Shown here piece by piece: positions 1 to 11,602 of a DNA stretch of 31,725 nt. Position 1 is the first letter of the stretch. Each line of letters opens with the position of its first letter. Location of the stretch: the NCBI GenBank assembly GCA_036897095.1, contig JAYMSP010001474.1, positions 1-31,725 of the forward strand. The letters are read 5' to 3'. Made by a program: the position numbers and the translations under genes. Origin of the DNA: Plantago elongata. Its lineage: Eukaryota > Streptophyta > Magnoliopsida > Lamiales > Plantaginaceae. Below the pieces are notes generated by a model, which was not told the DNA's origin, made no database searches, and saw only the letters and a list, made by a program, of their open reading frames with translations.

Positions 1-66
1 ATATTAAAGAAAATTGTTCGAACATGGGTGGGGATCAACAACAGTGGGTTGTTTGATCAGAGAAGA

Positions 67-198
67 GGGAGAAAAGATTAGAGGGGGAGAGATAAGGGGA
101 AAAGGGAGAAAAGATTAGAGGTTAAGAGATAAGGAGAAAAGGAAGAAAAGATTAGAGCTTGAGAGATAAGGAGAAATGGGAGAAAATAGATAAGGACA
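67..198. repeat. GA-rich 37-bp minisatellite, about 3.6 copies
   Basis: A unit beginning GGGAGAAAAGATTAGAG starts at 67, 104, 141 (GGAAG variant) and 178, giving an exact 37-bp period. The last copy is degenerate and cut short. The plus strand is almost pure purine. No coding sense was found. It is a local tandem duplication of unknown role. Confidence 0.85.
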
Positions 199-573
199 AT
201 AAGATTTATGGCATTGAGGGAAAAGATGAGAGGCAGGACCAATGCTCGTACATATATATACCATGAAATAACTATTTTCCCCGTCTATTCATAGAATTAG
301 AAGGGATATATATACAAGTACAAGAAGCTATAATCTAAAGACTAATCTAATTAGGAAACTAATCTAACTATTCTATAATCTAAAAGACTAATCTAATCAT
401 GAAATTAATACAATTACATAATCTAACAGTTAAAATGTTCAACGCAATAAATTTATACGAACCCCAAATACATGGCGACATATAACGCTGCACTTGCAGT
501 TTCAAAACTACTAATAACATAATAACACATGCATTTGAGCAACATAAGGTAATCGTTGTTTAACTACACTGAC
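199..573. other. Non-coding AT-rich stretch
   Basis: No gene is visible. Between about 330 and 425 the motif ACTAATCTAA or close variants recurs several times, probably as low-level duplication. On the minus strand this stretch would hold the 3' part of the broken gene at 574-923. A possible acceptor (TGCAAGTGCAG) is followed by a short open run to TAA, but this is too weak to call an exon. Confidence 0.4.
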
Positions 574-923
574 CTGCAGAATCGTTCATCCCTTCATCCT
601 CACTCTGGGTCCTTGCTACAAATTATTCAAATTCATAGTTGAATTAATAAGTCAAAGTTATAATCTAAGCAAACAAAATAATCCTATCATTGTTCAATTG
701 TGAAACTTAATTAAAAAAGTACTAACAACATACCTTGATCACTGCTTTCAGCTTGTTCCTCATCCAACCTCTGGCGCCTGGTCCGTCTATCAACATTGTC
801 GTAAGCTGATCTACTTTTCCGCTTCCCCAATTTCGGTGCCTGCAATGGATTTGTTGTTACCTTCGCGACCTTGGTTGTAGTCTTCTTCTGGTTACTTCGC
901 TTTTCCTTTCTCTATGTTGCCAT
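574..923 (-). pseudogene. Broken fragment of a basic Lys/Arg-rich protein gene
   Basis: Minus strand. An ATG at 923-921 is followed by GCA ACA and then TAG at 914-912. After that stop the same frame is open for about 60 codons (923-734). It is rich in Lys, Arg, Thr and Gln, for example KRSNQKKTTTKVAKV and VDRRTRRQRLDEEQ. A good donor (CAAG|GTATG) follows the 734 end, and a second exon (615-574) lies between TTTGTAG and CAG|GTCAGTG, continuing in frame as an acidic run ending near DEGMNDSA. One base change in the TAG (for example from TGG) would explain the break. The family was not recognised. A nuclear protein, or a gene carried by a transposon, would fit the composition. Alternatively translation starts elsewhere and the TAG lies in the leader. 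Confidence 0.4.
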
Positions 924-2300
924 TTTCACCGGCGAAATGTTTGCAATGTCTTTAGAGTTATTCGGTGAGAATTGAGCAACAGTGGAAAAATTATCTTTTC
1001 AATTTTTGGAGGTCGGTAGTATTGATGAGCCAAGGGATTAATTCAAATTCAAGGAGATTAGTAATTCGTTAAAAAAAAAAAAAAAAAGAATAGCGTACTG
1101 GCATTACAGCAATGAACCAGATGTCAGCTGTTTCAGCTGACTAAAATCAAGGTTACATGTGTCTTTTAACATGACGTTTTTGGGGTATTCAAGTCTTTTT
1201 ACAAGAACCAGTCAACACAAATAACTTGTATCGTAAACTAAAATTTGAGTTGATCTATCGGAACCGGCCTGATAGGCGCCCTTATACTAGTTGATTAGCC
1301 CAAAGGTTGATTTAATATTTTACTACTACATTTATTTATTTTTTACAATTTTCTAAGTTTTAGTAAAATTGATAAAAAAAAATCACAAGAATTTATAAGA
1401 ACCCGTGTACAATTCAGAATCAATATAAAAGTAAAACTCAACTAGTACTACCATACCCAATAATAGATCCAATCTTCCAACCAAACATTCATATCCAAAC
1501 CAATCTCGTTGTAAGTCTATTTCAAAATGCATATTAACCAATATCATAAACAAAATCGCTACCTTTTGTCAAGTATTTTGAATTCTTCTCTTTCAGAGAT
1601 GTTGGATTTCAAATGCAATTATTTAAACCTATTTAATATCTAACAACAAAAATCTTCGAAAATTATAGCATAATATGATATTATTGAAAATAAATTGGTA
1701 CTCACCATGTCATCCCTAAATTTTGCAAAGAGTTAAAAAAAGAATGAAAAATGCTATACCAATGAGGTAAACTATTTAATTTTCAATTTTGTAAAGAGTT
1801 GAAAAAGAATGAAAAATGCAATTTCATCCTCATCCAAGTCACGAGCCGCCCACTCCAATTCCAACTTTAGTAACTGATTTATGAGGTTATATGAATGGGA
1901 TAAAATATTCAATGAATTAGTGGCTACAATTATAATTGAAAATATTCATTTCAAACATCACGAAACAAATCATCTGTAATTATAATAACATATATGATCA
2001 AATTCTGATTTATTAATGTTTAAATGGGTACAAATTACAAATTATCCACTACTTATAATAAAAATTATATTTTTATTTTTTAATTTTAAATATTAAAAGA
2101 ATTTTTGTAATATGATAAATAATCAATCTGTACTTAGTAAAGTCAAAACTTGTGAATTGACATGGTGGTGGAGTGAGTGATGTACATTGGGAATTTGGAA
2201 CTCTGACACAACTCGAACACCAAAAATAAAGGGTCGGTTAAAAGAGCTAGAAAAATGTTGATCGTTAGGTTTGGGAAAAAGATCCACGACATGGCCAAGG
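924..2300. other. Intergenic, no gene seen
   Basis: AT-rich DNA with a 17-base A run at 1071-1087. A 13-bp phrase, GAATGAAAAATGC, occurs at about 1742 and again at about 1808, each preceded by an A-rich stretch, which suggests a small local duplication. No ORF with protein-like composition was seen on either strand. Confidence 0.5.
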
Positions 2301-2420
2301 CACGTGTCTAGTTTTACAGCCCTAGTAAAAAATCGAAGAAACAAGAAACCGAGTTCAATAGTCATACCAACCAACTCACTTCCCCATCACACGTCTCACC
2401 ATATTCTTGGTTATTTATAC
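2301..2420 (+). promoter_or_regulatory. Putative promoter of the early nodulin-like gene: G-box/ABRE-like and TATA-like sites
   Basis: CACGTGTC at 2301-2308 is a G-box/ABRE-type core. TTATTTATAC at 2411-2420 is a plausible TATA element about 150 bp before the ATG at 2568. The assignment rests on position and consensus only. No transcription start is visible. Confidence 0.35.
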
Positions 2421-2567
2421 AGCGTCACCTTATTGCACATTTTCCCACTTCCATCTGGCTTCTCTACAAGAAAGAATGGAGGCCCTGTGAACTGCATAAG
2501 ACCCAATCTAAAACTAGTTTCACTTTTTTGTGGTAGTAGTAATTAAGTATCCTGTGTGTGAAAAAAA

Positions 2568-4443
2568 ATGGGTGAAATACTCAACATGTTTGTGGCGGTG
2601 CTTGTTGCTTTCTGTGTGCTGGTGGCGGTTTCGGCTGAGACACACCATGTGATAACCGGCGGTAATGGTGGTTGGATCTCTTCTGCTTCGGGTCGGGTCT
2701 TCCGGGTCGGTGACAAAATTGGTAAGCTGTGTTTTGTATTAACTACTCTTACGTTTGTACTTTGTACTTTGTTTTGCCTGTGTGTTTTCAGCTGGAAATT
2801 TTGTTGGGTTTTATGTTTTTATATTGGAAATTGATGTTGGTGTTTAGCTGGATCCTAATATTGGACTGTGATCGAGCTTGTTTTTGTTGATTTATTGATG
2901 TGCTTGCATGGTGTAAGTTGGTAGCTTAGCTTGTTGGTGTATGGCTGAAATTGGTAGCGGTTTATGGTTGGATTCTTGGAGAAATTGTTCTAGGAACTTA
3001 ATGTTGCAAGACAGATGCAGAAGATGTGATTTGCCTCTTAGGTTGTAAGGTGGCAGATTCTATTTATGTTAAAGTAAAAGTTATCTACCAAATACTACCA
3101 GTGTAGAACTGGCCAACCCAATCGGTTTTGTGTGGATAAATTCGATAATATGCGGCCTATTAGAGCGGGTTTAGGGTAATTACCGGGGGTATTGGCTAAG
3201 AAGATAAATCATTTTTAGTTTTAAAAAGAATGAAGAGGCAATCAATTATAATCTCAGATACCCAAACTCTGCCCAGTAGTACTTGATTGGTTAGTTCAGT
3301 TATGGTATCCAAAAACTCGACGAGCTCAACCAAATTAGCTACCAGGAATCCACGGCTCTATGTTACTTCTCACTTCCTTGAAGGCAAAAATTTGGCAAGT
3401 TGATGTTATTGCTCATAGCTAAAAGCCGGAAAGCCTCCGGATTCTTAGTTACTTCGTAGTCCTCATTTCTTACACGTAACCGGATCTTCTAGTTAACATG
3501 TAGTGACTAATTTTGGATTGAGTTTTGACTTATGAATGGAGTCATGGACTATGATCGATTCTGTTGGATTTCCTCTGCCTGCTGTAGCATTGTGATGAAT
3601 ATTAGGAGAAAAAATGATCATTTCTGCAGTGATGGAAGTGTCAACATAATGGGATAGATAGTCCACAACTATAGGCTAGTTTGCTTCTTTTTCTCTCTCT
3701 TGGTTTTTTACCAATTTTATTATGCTACTTTTATTTGAAATTCGTATTTGGGGAGTATGAGATATCATCATATTGCTGTCTTGGAACTTTGTACTCCATC
3801 AAGAATGGCCTGTTGGATATGGAAAGAGGATACCTTGTTGCCTTGCAACTTCGACTTCATTTCTGAATACTTGAGGGAAATATATTAACCACGGTTGTAA
3901 TTTGTCTATCGTGCAGTGTTTGTCAATCCTGAATCAGAGGAAACTGTTGTGGAGCTTCAAAGCCTGGAGGACTTGCAATCCTGCAACCTTGAGGATCCAA
4001 TCAGAATGTACACAGATGGTGCAAATCATGCTGTGCTGGAGAAGGAAGGCTTGAGGTACTTTGCCAGCGGGAACCTCGAGAAATGCAAAGATGGACTCAA
4101 GCTGCCAGTATTTGTTCAGCCTTATGATCATGAACATATTCGGCCCCCTTATGAACATGACCCTGAACAAACTAAGCCTTCCTATGAACCTGAGCCCACT
4201 CCTTTGGATCCCGAGCCCACACCTTTGGATCCCGAGCCCAAACCTCTTAAACCTGAACCTAAGCCCGAGCCAAAACCCGAGCCGAAGCCTGAGCCTGAAC
4301 CCAAGCCCGAGCCTGTTGATCCAGAGTCGCCCCCATACAAACCTCAACCCAGGCCCACGCCTTCGCCTTCTGCATCATCCCATTTGAGTGGGTTCTCCTT
4401 TGTGTTGGCTACTGCATTGGTCCTTTGCCATAAGGCCCTGTAG
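2568..4443 (+). CDS. Early nodulin-like protein (phytocyanin family), GPI-anchored, proline-rich
   Basis: Two exons: 2568-2721 and 3917-4443, with a phase-1 intron (G|GTAAGC ... GTGCAG) of 1195 bp. The joined product is 226 aa. Residues 1-23 form a signal peptide ending VSA. A plastocyanin-like domain covers about 24-120, with motifs GRVFRVGDKI, EELQS-like VVELQS, IRMYTDG and LRYFASGN. Cys74 and Cys108 are placed as the family's disulfide pair. The usual copper ligands are missing: the region read as C-x4-H-C-x4-M in blue-copper members is S-x4-K-C-x4-L here, as in copper-free early nodulin-like proteins. Residues about 121-205 are Pro/Glu/Lys-rich with tandem PEPTPLD and PEPK units, which could carry arabinogalactan-type glycans. 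The hydrophobic tail of about 20 residues fits a GPI signal. Expected location: outer face of the plasma membrane or cell wall. The exon 1/2 junction aligns well with family sequence from memory. The intron holds nothing recognisable. Confidence 0.88.
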
Positions 4444-4884
4444 ATTTGCAGCTGTGGTAGCTGCTACTTGCTCGTTGTGTAGTTTTTCAATAGTAAGACT
4501 TGTCCCTGGATGTTATGCTATGTATTCTCCAGTTGTTGATGTGTTTTGGTCCAGTTTCGCCGTCATAGCTTGTGCAAACTTATAATTGCAGAAGTATATG
4601 ATGGTGATTTGAACTCCTTAGTTTATGAATGTGGTTCATGTCTCTTGGCTGAAATATGTGAGCTTTGTATGTATGTTAAGGCCGTGTGGGAATGACTTTT
4701 TTCTCCATAATAAAGCATGAGCTGGTGCTCATCTTCATCTAGGTTTACTAATTGTCCGGACGTTGTTGCTTTCAGCTTTCTGATTGTGTTTTCATTTTCA
4801 CTTTGATCATCGATCAATCTTCTAGTGTATATACAGTTGTATACTTGACCATTAAGGCCATGTCAATGGTGGCCTTTCTGTGAG
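4444..4884. other. 3' flank of the early nodulin-like gene
   Basis: Presumed 3'UTR and intergenic DNA. AATAAA-like AATAAAGC occurs near 4709, which could serve as a poly(A) signal. No further gene was seen. Confidence 0.4.
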
Positions 4885-5090
4885 TATTGTACTAGTATTT
4901 TTTTTTTATTAATTAACATAAAATATAGTATTACAAGTACAATTGTTGAATAAGACGAATTTATGAATAAGATTCTAGATGCAAATCAACACCAATCTCT
5001 ATTCAGATAATATAATCACTCATTTCGGGAATACGGATATCTCAGTTTGCCACTCGGCTACAAACACTTTGACAAATATTGTACTAGTAT
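4885..5090 (-). mobile_element. SINE-like retroposon with 14-bp target-site duplication
   Basis: The direct repeat TATTGTACTAGTAT occurs at 4885-4898 and 5077-5090 and brackets a 178-bp insert. The insert starts with a T run on the plus strand (4899-4907), which is a poly(A) tail if read on the minus strand. About 16 nt from its minus-strand 5' end lies TAGCCGAGTGG (5060-5050), an exact match to the Pol III A-box consensus TRGYNNARNGG. No clean B-box was found. The structure (A-box head, A tail, long target duplication) fits a tRNA-derived SINE that moved by LINE-type target-primed insertion. A truncated LINE tail is the alternative. Confidence 0.6.
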
Positions 5091-6331
5091 ATTGAACCGT
5101 TCATGTGCGATGCCCATGTCTATGATTAAACACCCTTGCACTTGTGAAATTGTAAGGCACACGTGTATAATCCATGTTTCGCCAATACAACCCTATGAAA
5201 AGTAACTCCGTCAACAGGCGAAGATTTGAGATTAATTTATGATCAGAATTATATTTTATTAATTGTAAAAAGTTAAAATTGAACCACCTTCCCTGGGACG
5301 GTGTGAGTACATAATCGTATATACCTATCCCAGGCTCCCAGAAGAATGTAGAGGAGTGATGTATATATCAAACTGTTGGTTTAGTTTTCATAATTTTTGT
5401 TGGACACCTGAATATGATGAGGAGTGTTAGGCCCCAAGTAAATATGAGTGTTGAGACAATGCCTTTTCCATTAGCAAGACTCTGTCTCTTTACTTTTGAG
5501 TCATTGCTTAATTGATCAAGTCAAGTTAAATCATTTGTAAAGTTGAATCTCGATGAGTATGAATGAATGAGCAGAAACTTGACAAGTGTATGGCTGTTAT
5601 TTGTATAAGACCATGTATTGTAACCTATGTGAAGTTGTAGAAATGGAACTTGTACATACATACATGTTCAATAAATGTGATTCCAAGTGGACATAAAAGT
5701 GCTGAACTTTTGAAGATAGATGTGGCTTGAGAAAGTTTACATGCCATTGATCAGCACAAGAAAACTGGAGATGAGATGATTCTTTTGAAAAAGTTATATA
5801 CTCTGGCCTCTCTTTCCCTTGGCTACAATTAACACTTTTACAAACAACAATTCACGAGACACCTCTGAAATCAATCTCTCTATTGAATTCATCTCCCAAA
5901 CAAGCTACCTAGCTTACTACTTTTCACATCCTTCACCTGCAGTTTAGTTATAAATCAAACCGAATCACAAGCTCTCTTTCCTTCTTTCGATCTGCACAAT
6001 CTCCACGAAAAATTACACTTCTCCTAACATGATGGTAATAGTGTTATCCTGATCAATTGTTTATCAGAATAGAATGGGAACCTCTCGTTTCATTCTCCGA
6101 TCGCTTTCATGTATTTCGTTTGTTAAGGTGTTCAAGAACAGCTACATGGAACCTCTTAGTTATTTCTACGTGTTTATGTGTTATACTCGTTTTTCTGGAT
6201 CATCAGTTCATGCACTTCTTGAAATCGACTCGTACCTTGAGATGGTAAACACCTTATGATTGTTTGATTGTGTGTGTGTCTGTCTGTCTCTGGATATAGC
6301 TGAAAGGAACAAATTAAAATTAGATTTTGTG
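5091..6331. other. Upstream region and probable leader of the HT1-like kinase gene
   Basis: No coding gene was seen. The last few hundred bases hold several upstream ATGs (for example at about 6030, 6074 and 6243) with short ORFs ending before 6332. If the transcript starts near 5850-6000, the leader would contain uORFs or a spliced leader intron. No intron could be assigned with confidence; GT at 6245 to AG at 6299 would be only 55 bp. Confidence 0.35.
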
Positions 6332-7649
6332 ATGGCTTCGTCATGTTTCAATCCATTTCGCCTGCGAAAGAAGAAGAGTGAGTCTACATCTGCAGGTCCT
6401 TCGTCTTCTAGGAGCCGGTTGAATCTTGAATATGGAAACTTGGACAGGAAGAGATTCGACAGCTCGGAATCATGGTCTATGATATTGGACAGCGAAAATA
6501 TCGATAATTGGGAAGCATCTAAGCAGGATCAAGAGGAATGGACAGCTGATCTGTCTCAATTGTTTATAGGTAATAAATTTGCATCTGGAGCGCATAGTAG
6601 GATTTATAGAGGGATCTACAAGCAGAGAGCTTGTGCTGTTAAGATGGTAAGAATTCCGACTCATAAGGAGGAAACTCGAGCTATGCTCGAGCAGCAGTTT
6701 AAGAGCGAAGTTGCTCTTCTTTCACGGTTATACCACCCCAACATAGTCCAGGTTACATTTCTTAGTCTATCTTTCCTACCTTCTTTGCTTGAACATTTGA
6801 TCTAATGATTGTTTGTGTGCCAAATTTAATTTTGCAGTTTATTGCGGCGTGTAAAAAGCCTCCTGTATACTGTATCATTACAGAATACATGTCACAAGGG
6901 AACCTGAGGATGTATTTGAACAAGAAAGAGCCTTACTCACTTTCAACCGAGACAATCCTGAGATTAGCCCTCGATATATCACGTGGAATGGAGTACCTTC
7001 ATTCACAAGGTGTGATACACAGAGATCTAAAGTCAAATAACTTGCTTTTAAATGATGAGATGCGCGTTAAGGTTGCAGATTTTGGTACATCTTGTTTGGA
7101 AACACAGTGCAGGGAAGAGAAAGGAAACATGGGGACTTATCGTTGGATGGCGCCTGAGATGATCAAGGAGAGACGTTACACTCGCAAAGTTGATGTCTAT
7201 AGTTTTGGTATTGTGCTATGGGAACTCACAACAGCATTGCTTCCTTTTCAAGGTATGACACCGGTTCAAGCTGCTTTCGCTGTGGCAGATAAGGTAACAA
7301 TTCCAAATAATCACTCCATCTATCTACCTGTACCTTACTTGTATGACATGTATACTCAGATAGATGCACTTGTCCTTAATTTTGTTTCATGATAATGCAG
7401 AATGAGCGACCGCCATTGCCAGCAAGTTGTCAACCAGCACTCGCGCACCTTATAAAGCGTTGTTGGGCTGCAAACCCCTCAAAACGTCCAGATTTTAATC
7501 AAATTGTATTGGCATTAGAAAAGTACGACGAGTGCATAAAGGAGGGACTCCCTCTTGCTCTGCATTCGGGGCTTGTTAGCCGCAATGCCATTCTTGAGCG
7601 CTTAAAAGGTTGTGTATATCTAAGTTCATCCATACCTGTACATGCCTGA
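6332..7649 (+). CDS. HT1: Raf-like protein kinase, HT1 (HIGH LEAF TEMPERATURE 1) type
   Basis: Three coding exons: 6332-6751, 6838-7293 and 7401-7649, all phase 0, giving 374 aa; Arabidopsis HT1 is of similar size. The start is chosen because MASSCFNPFRLR matches the family's N terminus. An in-frame ATG at 6260 adds only leader-like residues. Residues 1-70 are a basic, Ser-rich arm ending in KQDQEEWTADLSQLFIG. The kinase domain follows: Gly-rich loop with SGAHSRIYRG (85-94), catalytic Lys104, alpha-C Glu126, HRDLKSNN (201-208, Asp203), DFG (221-223), GTYRWMAPE (239-247) and the conserved segment PFQGMTPVQAAFAVADK. All catalytic residues are intact. In Arabidopsis HT1 acts in guard cells in the CO2 pathway, where high CO2 lets MPK4/MPK12 inhibit it and stomata close; that role here is inferred from similarity. 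A close Raf-like paralogue is possible. Confidence 0.85.
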
Positions 7650-9232
7650 GTCAATAACAGCTGAAATTGTGTTGTGTTTTTTTGGCTTACAAGCAAGATT
7701 TGTCATTACTTTGCATGGTATTATGTATATAGTCCATAGTCCATACTCCATACCATGAAGTACTTGTGTAGTTGTCTACTGACATTGAATATAATCATCT
7801 ATAGCAGAATGTAAAGTCTCTTTTGTTGTGATTGTTTGGAACTGTTACCCTTGACCACAGTTTAACTTAGATCACATCCATATATTCAATAAATTCAATC
7901 AAATGGGGTAAAGCACAGTATTGTTTGCTGGTTGGTATCTGGTTAATGTTATTTTCCAGATTCCAGAACATGAAATACACCATCGTATCTTAGCGTGGTT
8001 GGTTATTGTTATTTTAAACTGAGAGCTACTCGATTAAACTAGCTGATTTGAGAAATGTAAAAAGTGACAAATTACCTATCTTAGATTTTAAGGGTGACAT
8101 ACTGGATCAATTAGACGTTCACTCATGTGACGTATCTATTTTGATCGACTAAGTCATAAGCAGTACATAAGTTGCTTGGTTTGTGACTTTGCGCAAACTA
8201 TACAAGTCATCCATGATGCAACTCACATACTATATTATTGTCCCTGTGGAAGGAAAGATAAGCTACCACCTTTAATTTGTTTGGTCTCAAAATGAATACA
8301 GTGTTCATCTTTGACATAATATAATGTTTGTGTGAGGAACGTGTCCTGTTTCTGTGTCAATAACGCCCTTGCCCAATATGATGTCATTACATCCCAGCAG
8401 TTAAAACTACACATCTTTCATCACAATTATACATGTGAAAACCCATGTGGAATATGTTTTCTTAAGTTTCAAAACAAGGAAGAAAGGCCAATTGCCCATT
8501 TCCAACTATATCATCATCAACATAATTTTTAACTTTTAAAATGAATGAAAATGAATTTTCAATATGTATAGTTTAGTTGGTCAAAACTAAAGGAGAATAT
8601 ACAGACGTTACAAAACAAAGGATCCAAGTACATAATGTAATAGGATCGTCCTATTTATGACAATTTAGCACTAGCCAAGAGAAAACGAAGGGAGATGAGG
8701 GAGAAGAGGAGTAGAGGTCAATCTCTAGGTGATTTAGTTGTTCGTTAAAAATGAAATAAAATATTTTACTGGTCACAAATTCAAATTAAACGTAAACGAG
8801 TTTATATTATTTAACTTGTCTTGATTTAAACCAAGTTTTGCCTGTTCCACCTAGTGGAGTAGTAGAAATAGAATAGTGATTTGATTGTTACAAAATGACA
8901 TTCATAAGACCCTAAACAAATCATTCAGAGAAAATATTGAAAATCACTCGATTAAAAAAGTACAATGTATATTTAAAAATTTAAGGGCTGATTGGTATAG
9001 AATTTGAATGTACATTTGAATGGATTTTGGTAAAATTGTATTTGAATGGAATTGAAATTGAGGTATTTAAAGTATATTTAAAGTCGAATTATTGTTTATC
9101 GAGATAAATAGACTGATTATAATTGGGAACAACCCTTGGTGATTTATCTAGGAAGTGAGGTTTTTTTTTAAAAGTGTAATATAATGTTTGAATTTTTAAT
9201 TGTGGGACGGAATAAGTATACACTATAAACAA
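7650..9232. other. Intergenic between HT1-like and RPL44 genes
   Basis: AT-rich DNA including the presumed 3'UTR of the kinase gene. Short ORFs here have no protein-like character. The stretch 8990-9070 (TTAAGGGCTGATTGG followed by TTTGAATGGA-like repeats) resembles the head of a MITE, but no matching inverted end was found. Confidence 0.45.
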
Positions 9233-9330
9233 AATTGGGCCGGCCCAATTAAGGAGCTTCATCACAGTCCACATATATGAAAAGCCTTATCTGGTTATAA
9301 AGTGTCATCTCTTCCATTCAGCTAGGGTTT
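9233..9330 (+). promoter_or_regulatory. RPL44 promoter: Site II palindrome, TATA and telo-box
   Basis: AATTGGGCCGGCCCAATT at 9233-9250 is a perfect 18-bp palindrome made of two back-to-back Site II (TGGGCC/GGCCCA) elements. TATAAA sits at 9296-9301, and CTAGGGTTT (a reversed telo-box, AAACCCTAG) at 9322-9330. Site II plus telo-box is the known pairing in plant ribosomal-protein promoters, with TCP factors binding Site II. It lies 65-165 bp before the RPL44 ATG. Confidence 0.7.
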
Positions 9331-9396
9331 CAAACGCCATTTTGCAGAACTGTCAATCCACATCGTGATCGTGAGCTTCCGTTTTGAGCCGTCACA

Positions 9397-10918
<1,522 letters not shown>

Positions 10919-11240
10919 ATGTGCTTGGGTTTATTTTATCTCCAGGATCTTGTATTTGTTCAAGCCAAAGATATTAGACAGAATATTATATTCAGAATTC
11001 AGCTTGGGAACTCCTTTTCTCTTTTGTTTGTGGCATTATCGTACCTAAATTTTCAGATTTAGCCCACTCCGTTTCTGGTGAAATTTTGATTGTCATTATC
11101 TATATAGGCTTTGTTTACTAGCTTTTAGCTTTTCAGTTCAATGATCCTTTTTAATGTAAAGCTCATTATGCTTTGCTTCGCTTTGCTTTTTAAATAAGTT
11201 AACTGAGAATTTAGCTGGTTTGAGAAGCTTGAAATTATAA
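10919..11240. other. 3' flank of RPL44
   Basis: Presumed 3'UTR and trailing DNA, with GCTTTGCTTCGCTTTGCTTT at about 11170-11189. No other gene was seen. Confidence 0.4.
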
Positions 11241-11490
11241 ACAAAAACTATCGAGATCAACAAAGTTTAGAAGATGATGTTTGAATCCAATAGCAGGAAT
11301 TTAGGGCTTGGATTGAATTGTGTAGAACAATACACCTTGACAGATGTGCTTAATCATACGAATAACGATTGAGATTGAATTGGGAATGGAGACCAGGCTG
11401 ATTTATAAAGAGGATTGTGATTTATAATTTGTTACGACTTACCGATTGTTGTTTGGGCCGGATAGTATTGAGTTAAAATATTGGGCTATA
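11241..11490 (-). promoter_or_regulatory. Orphan promoter-like segment, similar to the TFIIF-alpha leader
   Basis: Minus strand, in order: two Site II-type motifs (AGCCCA at 11487-11482, GGCCCA at 11459-11454), TTTATAAAT at about 11409-11401, then a stretch (11321-11241) that matches the TFIIF-alpha leader at 18033-17936. The shared core of about 53 bp has only some four mismatches. The TFIIF copy has an extra 19 bp near GATCTCGAT, and the telo-box TTTAGGGTTTGG there is TTTAGGGCTTGG here. No coding sequence follows; the segment points back into the RPL44 3' end. Confidence 0.5.
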
Positions 11491-11508
11491 ATGCATTTAA
11501 TATTCCAA

Positions 11509-11602
11509 TAAAATGGGACGATTTAATTATATGTATTTACTGAAATGAAGTGAAATTGTTTTAAGTATGTAATTTAACTAAATAAATTTGAAGTATACTA
11601 AA
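11509..11602. repeat. Dispersed repeat, copy 1 of 2
   Basis: This segment, with core TAATTTAACTAAATAAATTTGAA, resembles 28488-28578 in the same orientation over roughly 90 bp. It is probably a member of a short dispersed family. No terminal structure was identified. Confidence 0.55.

Noticed and set aside
3681-3866. ORF of 61 codons inside the early nodulin-like intron
   Set aside because: No signal or domain; intron on both sides is well supported by splice sites and protein continuity.
3934-4347. Minus-strand ORF of 137 codons with repeated RLGLGF-like words
   Set aside because: Shadow of the Pro-rich repeat of the early nodulin-like gene.
5050-5060. tRNA gene suggested by TAGCCGAGTGG
   Set aside because: No acceptor stem, anticodon arm or T-arm around it; better explained as the head of a SINE-like insertion.
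6260-6331. In-frame upstream start for the kinase
   Set aside because: Adds residues of leader-like composition; the family N terminus begins at the ATG at 6332.
8990-9110. Possible MITE starting GGGCTGATTGG
   Set aside because: No inverted partner end or target duplication was found.
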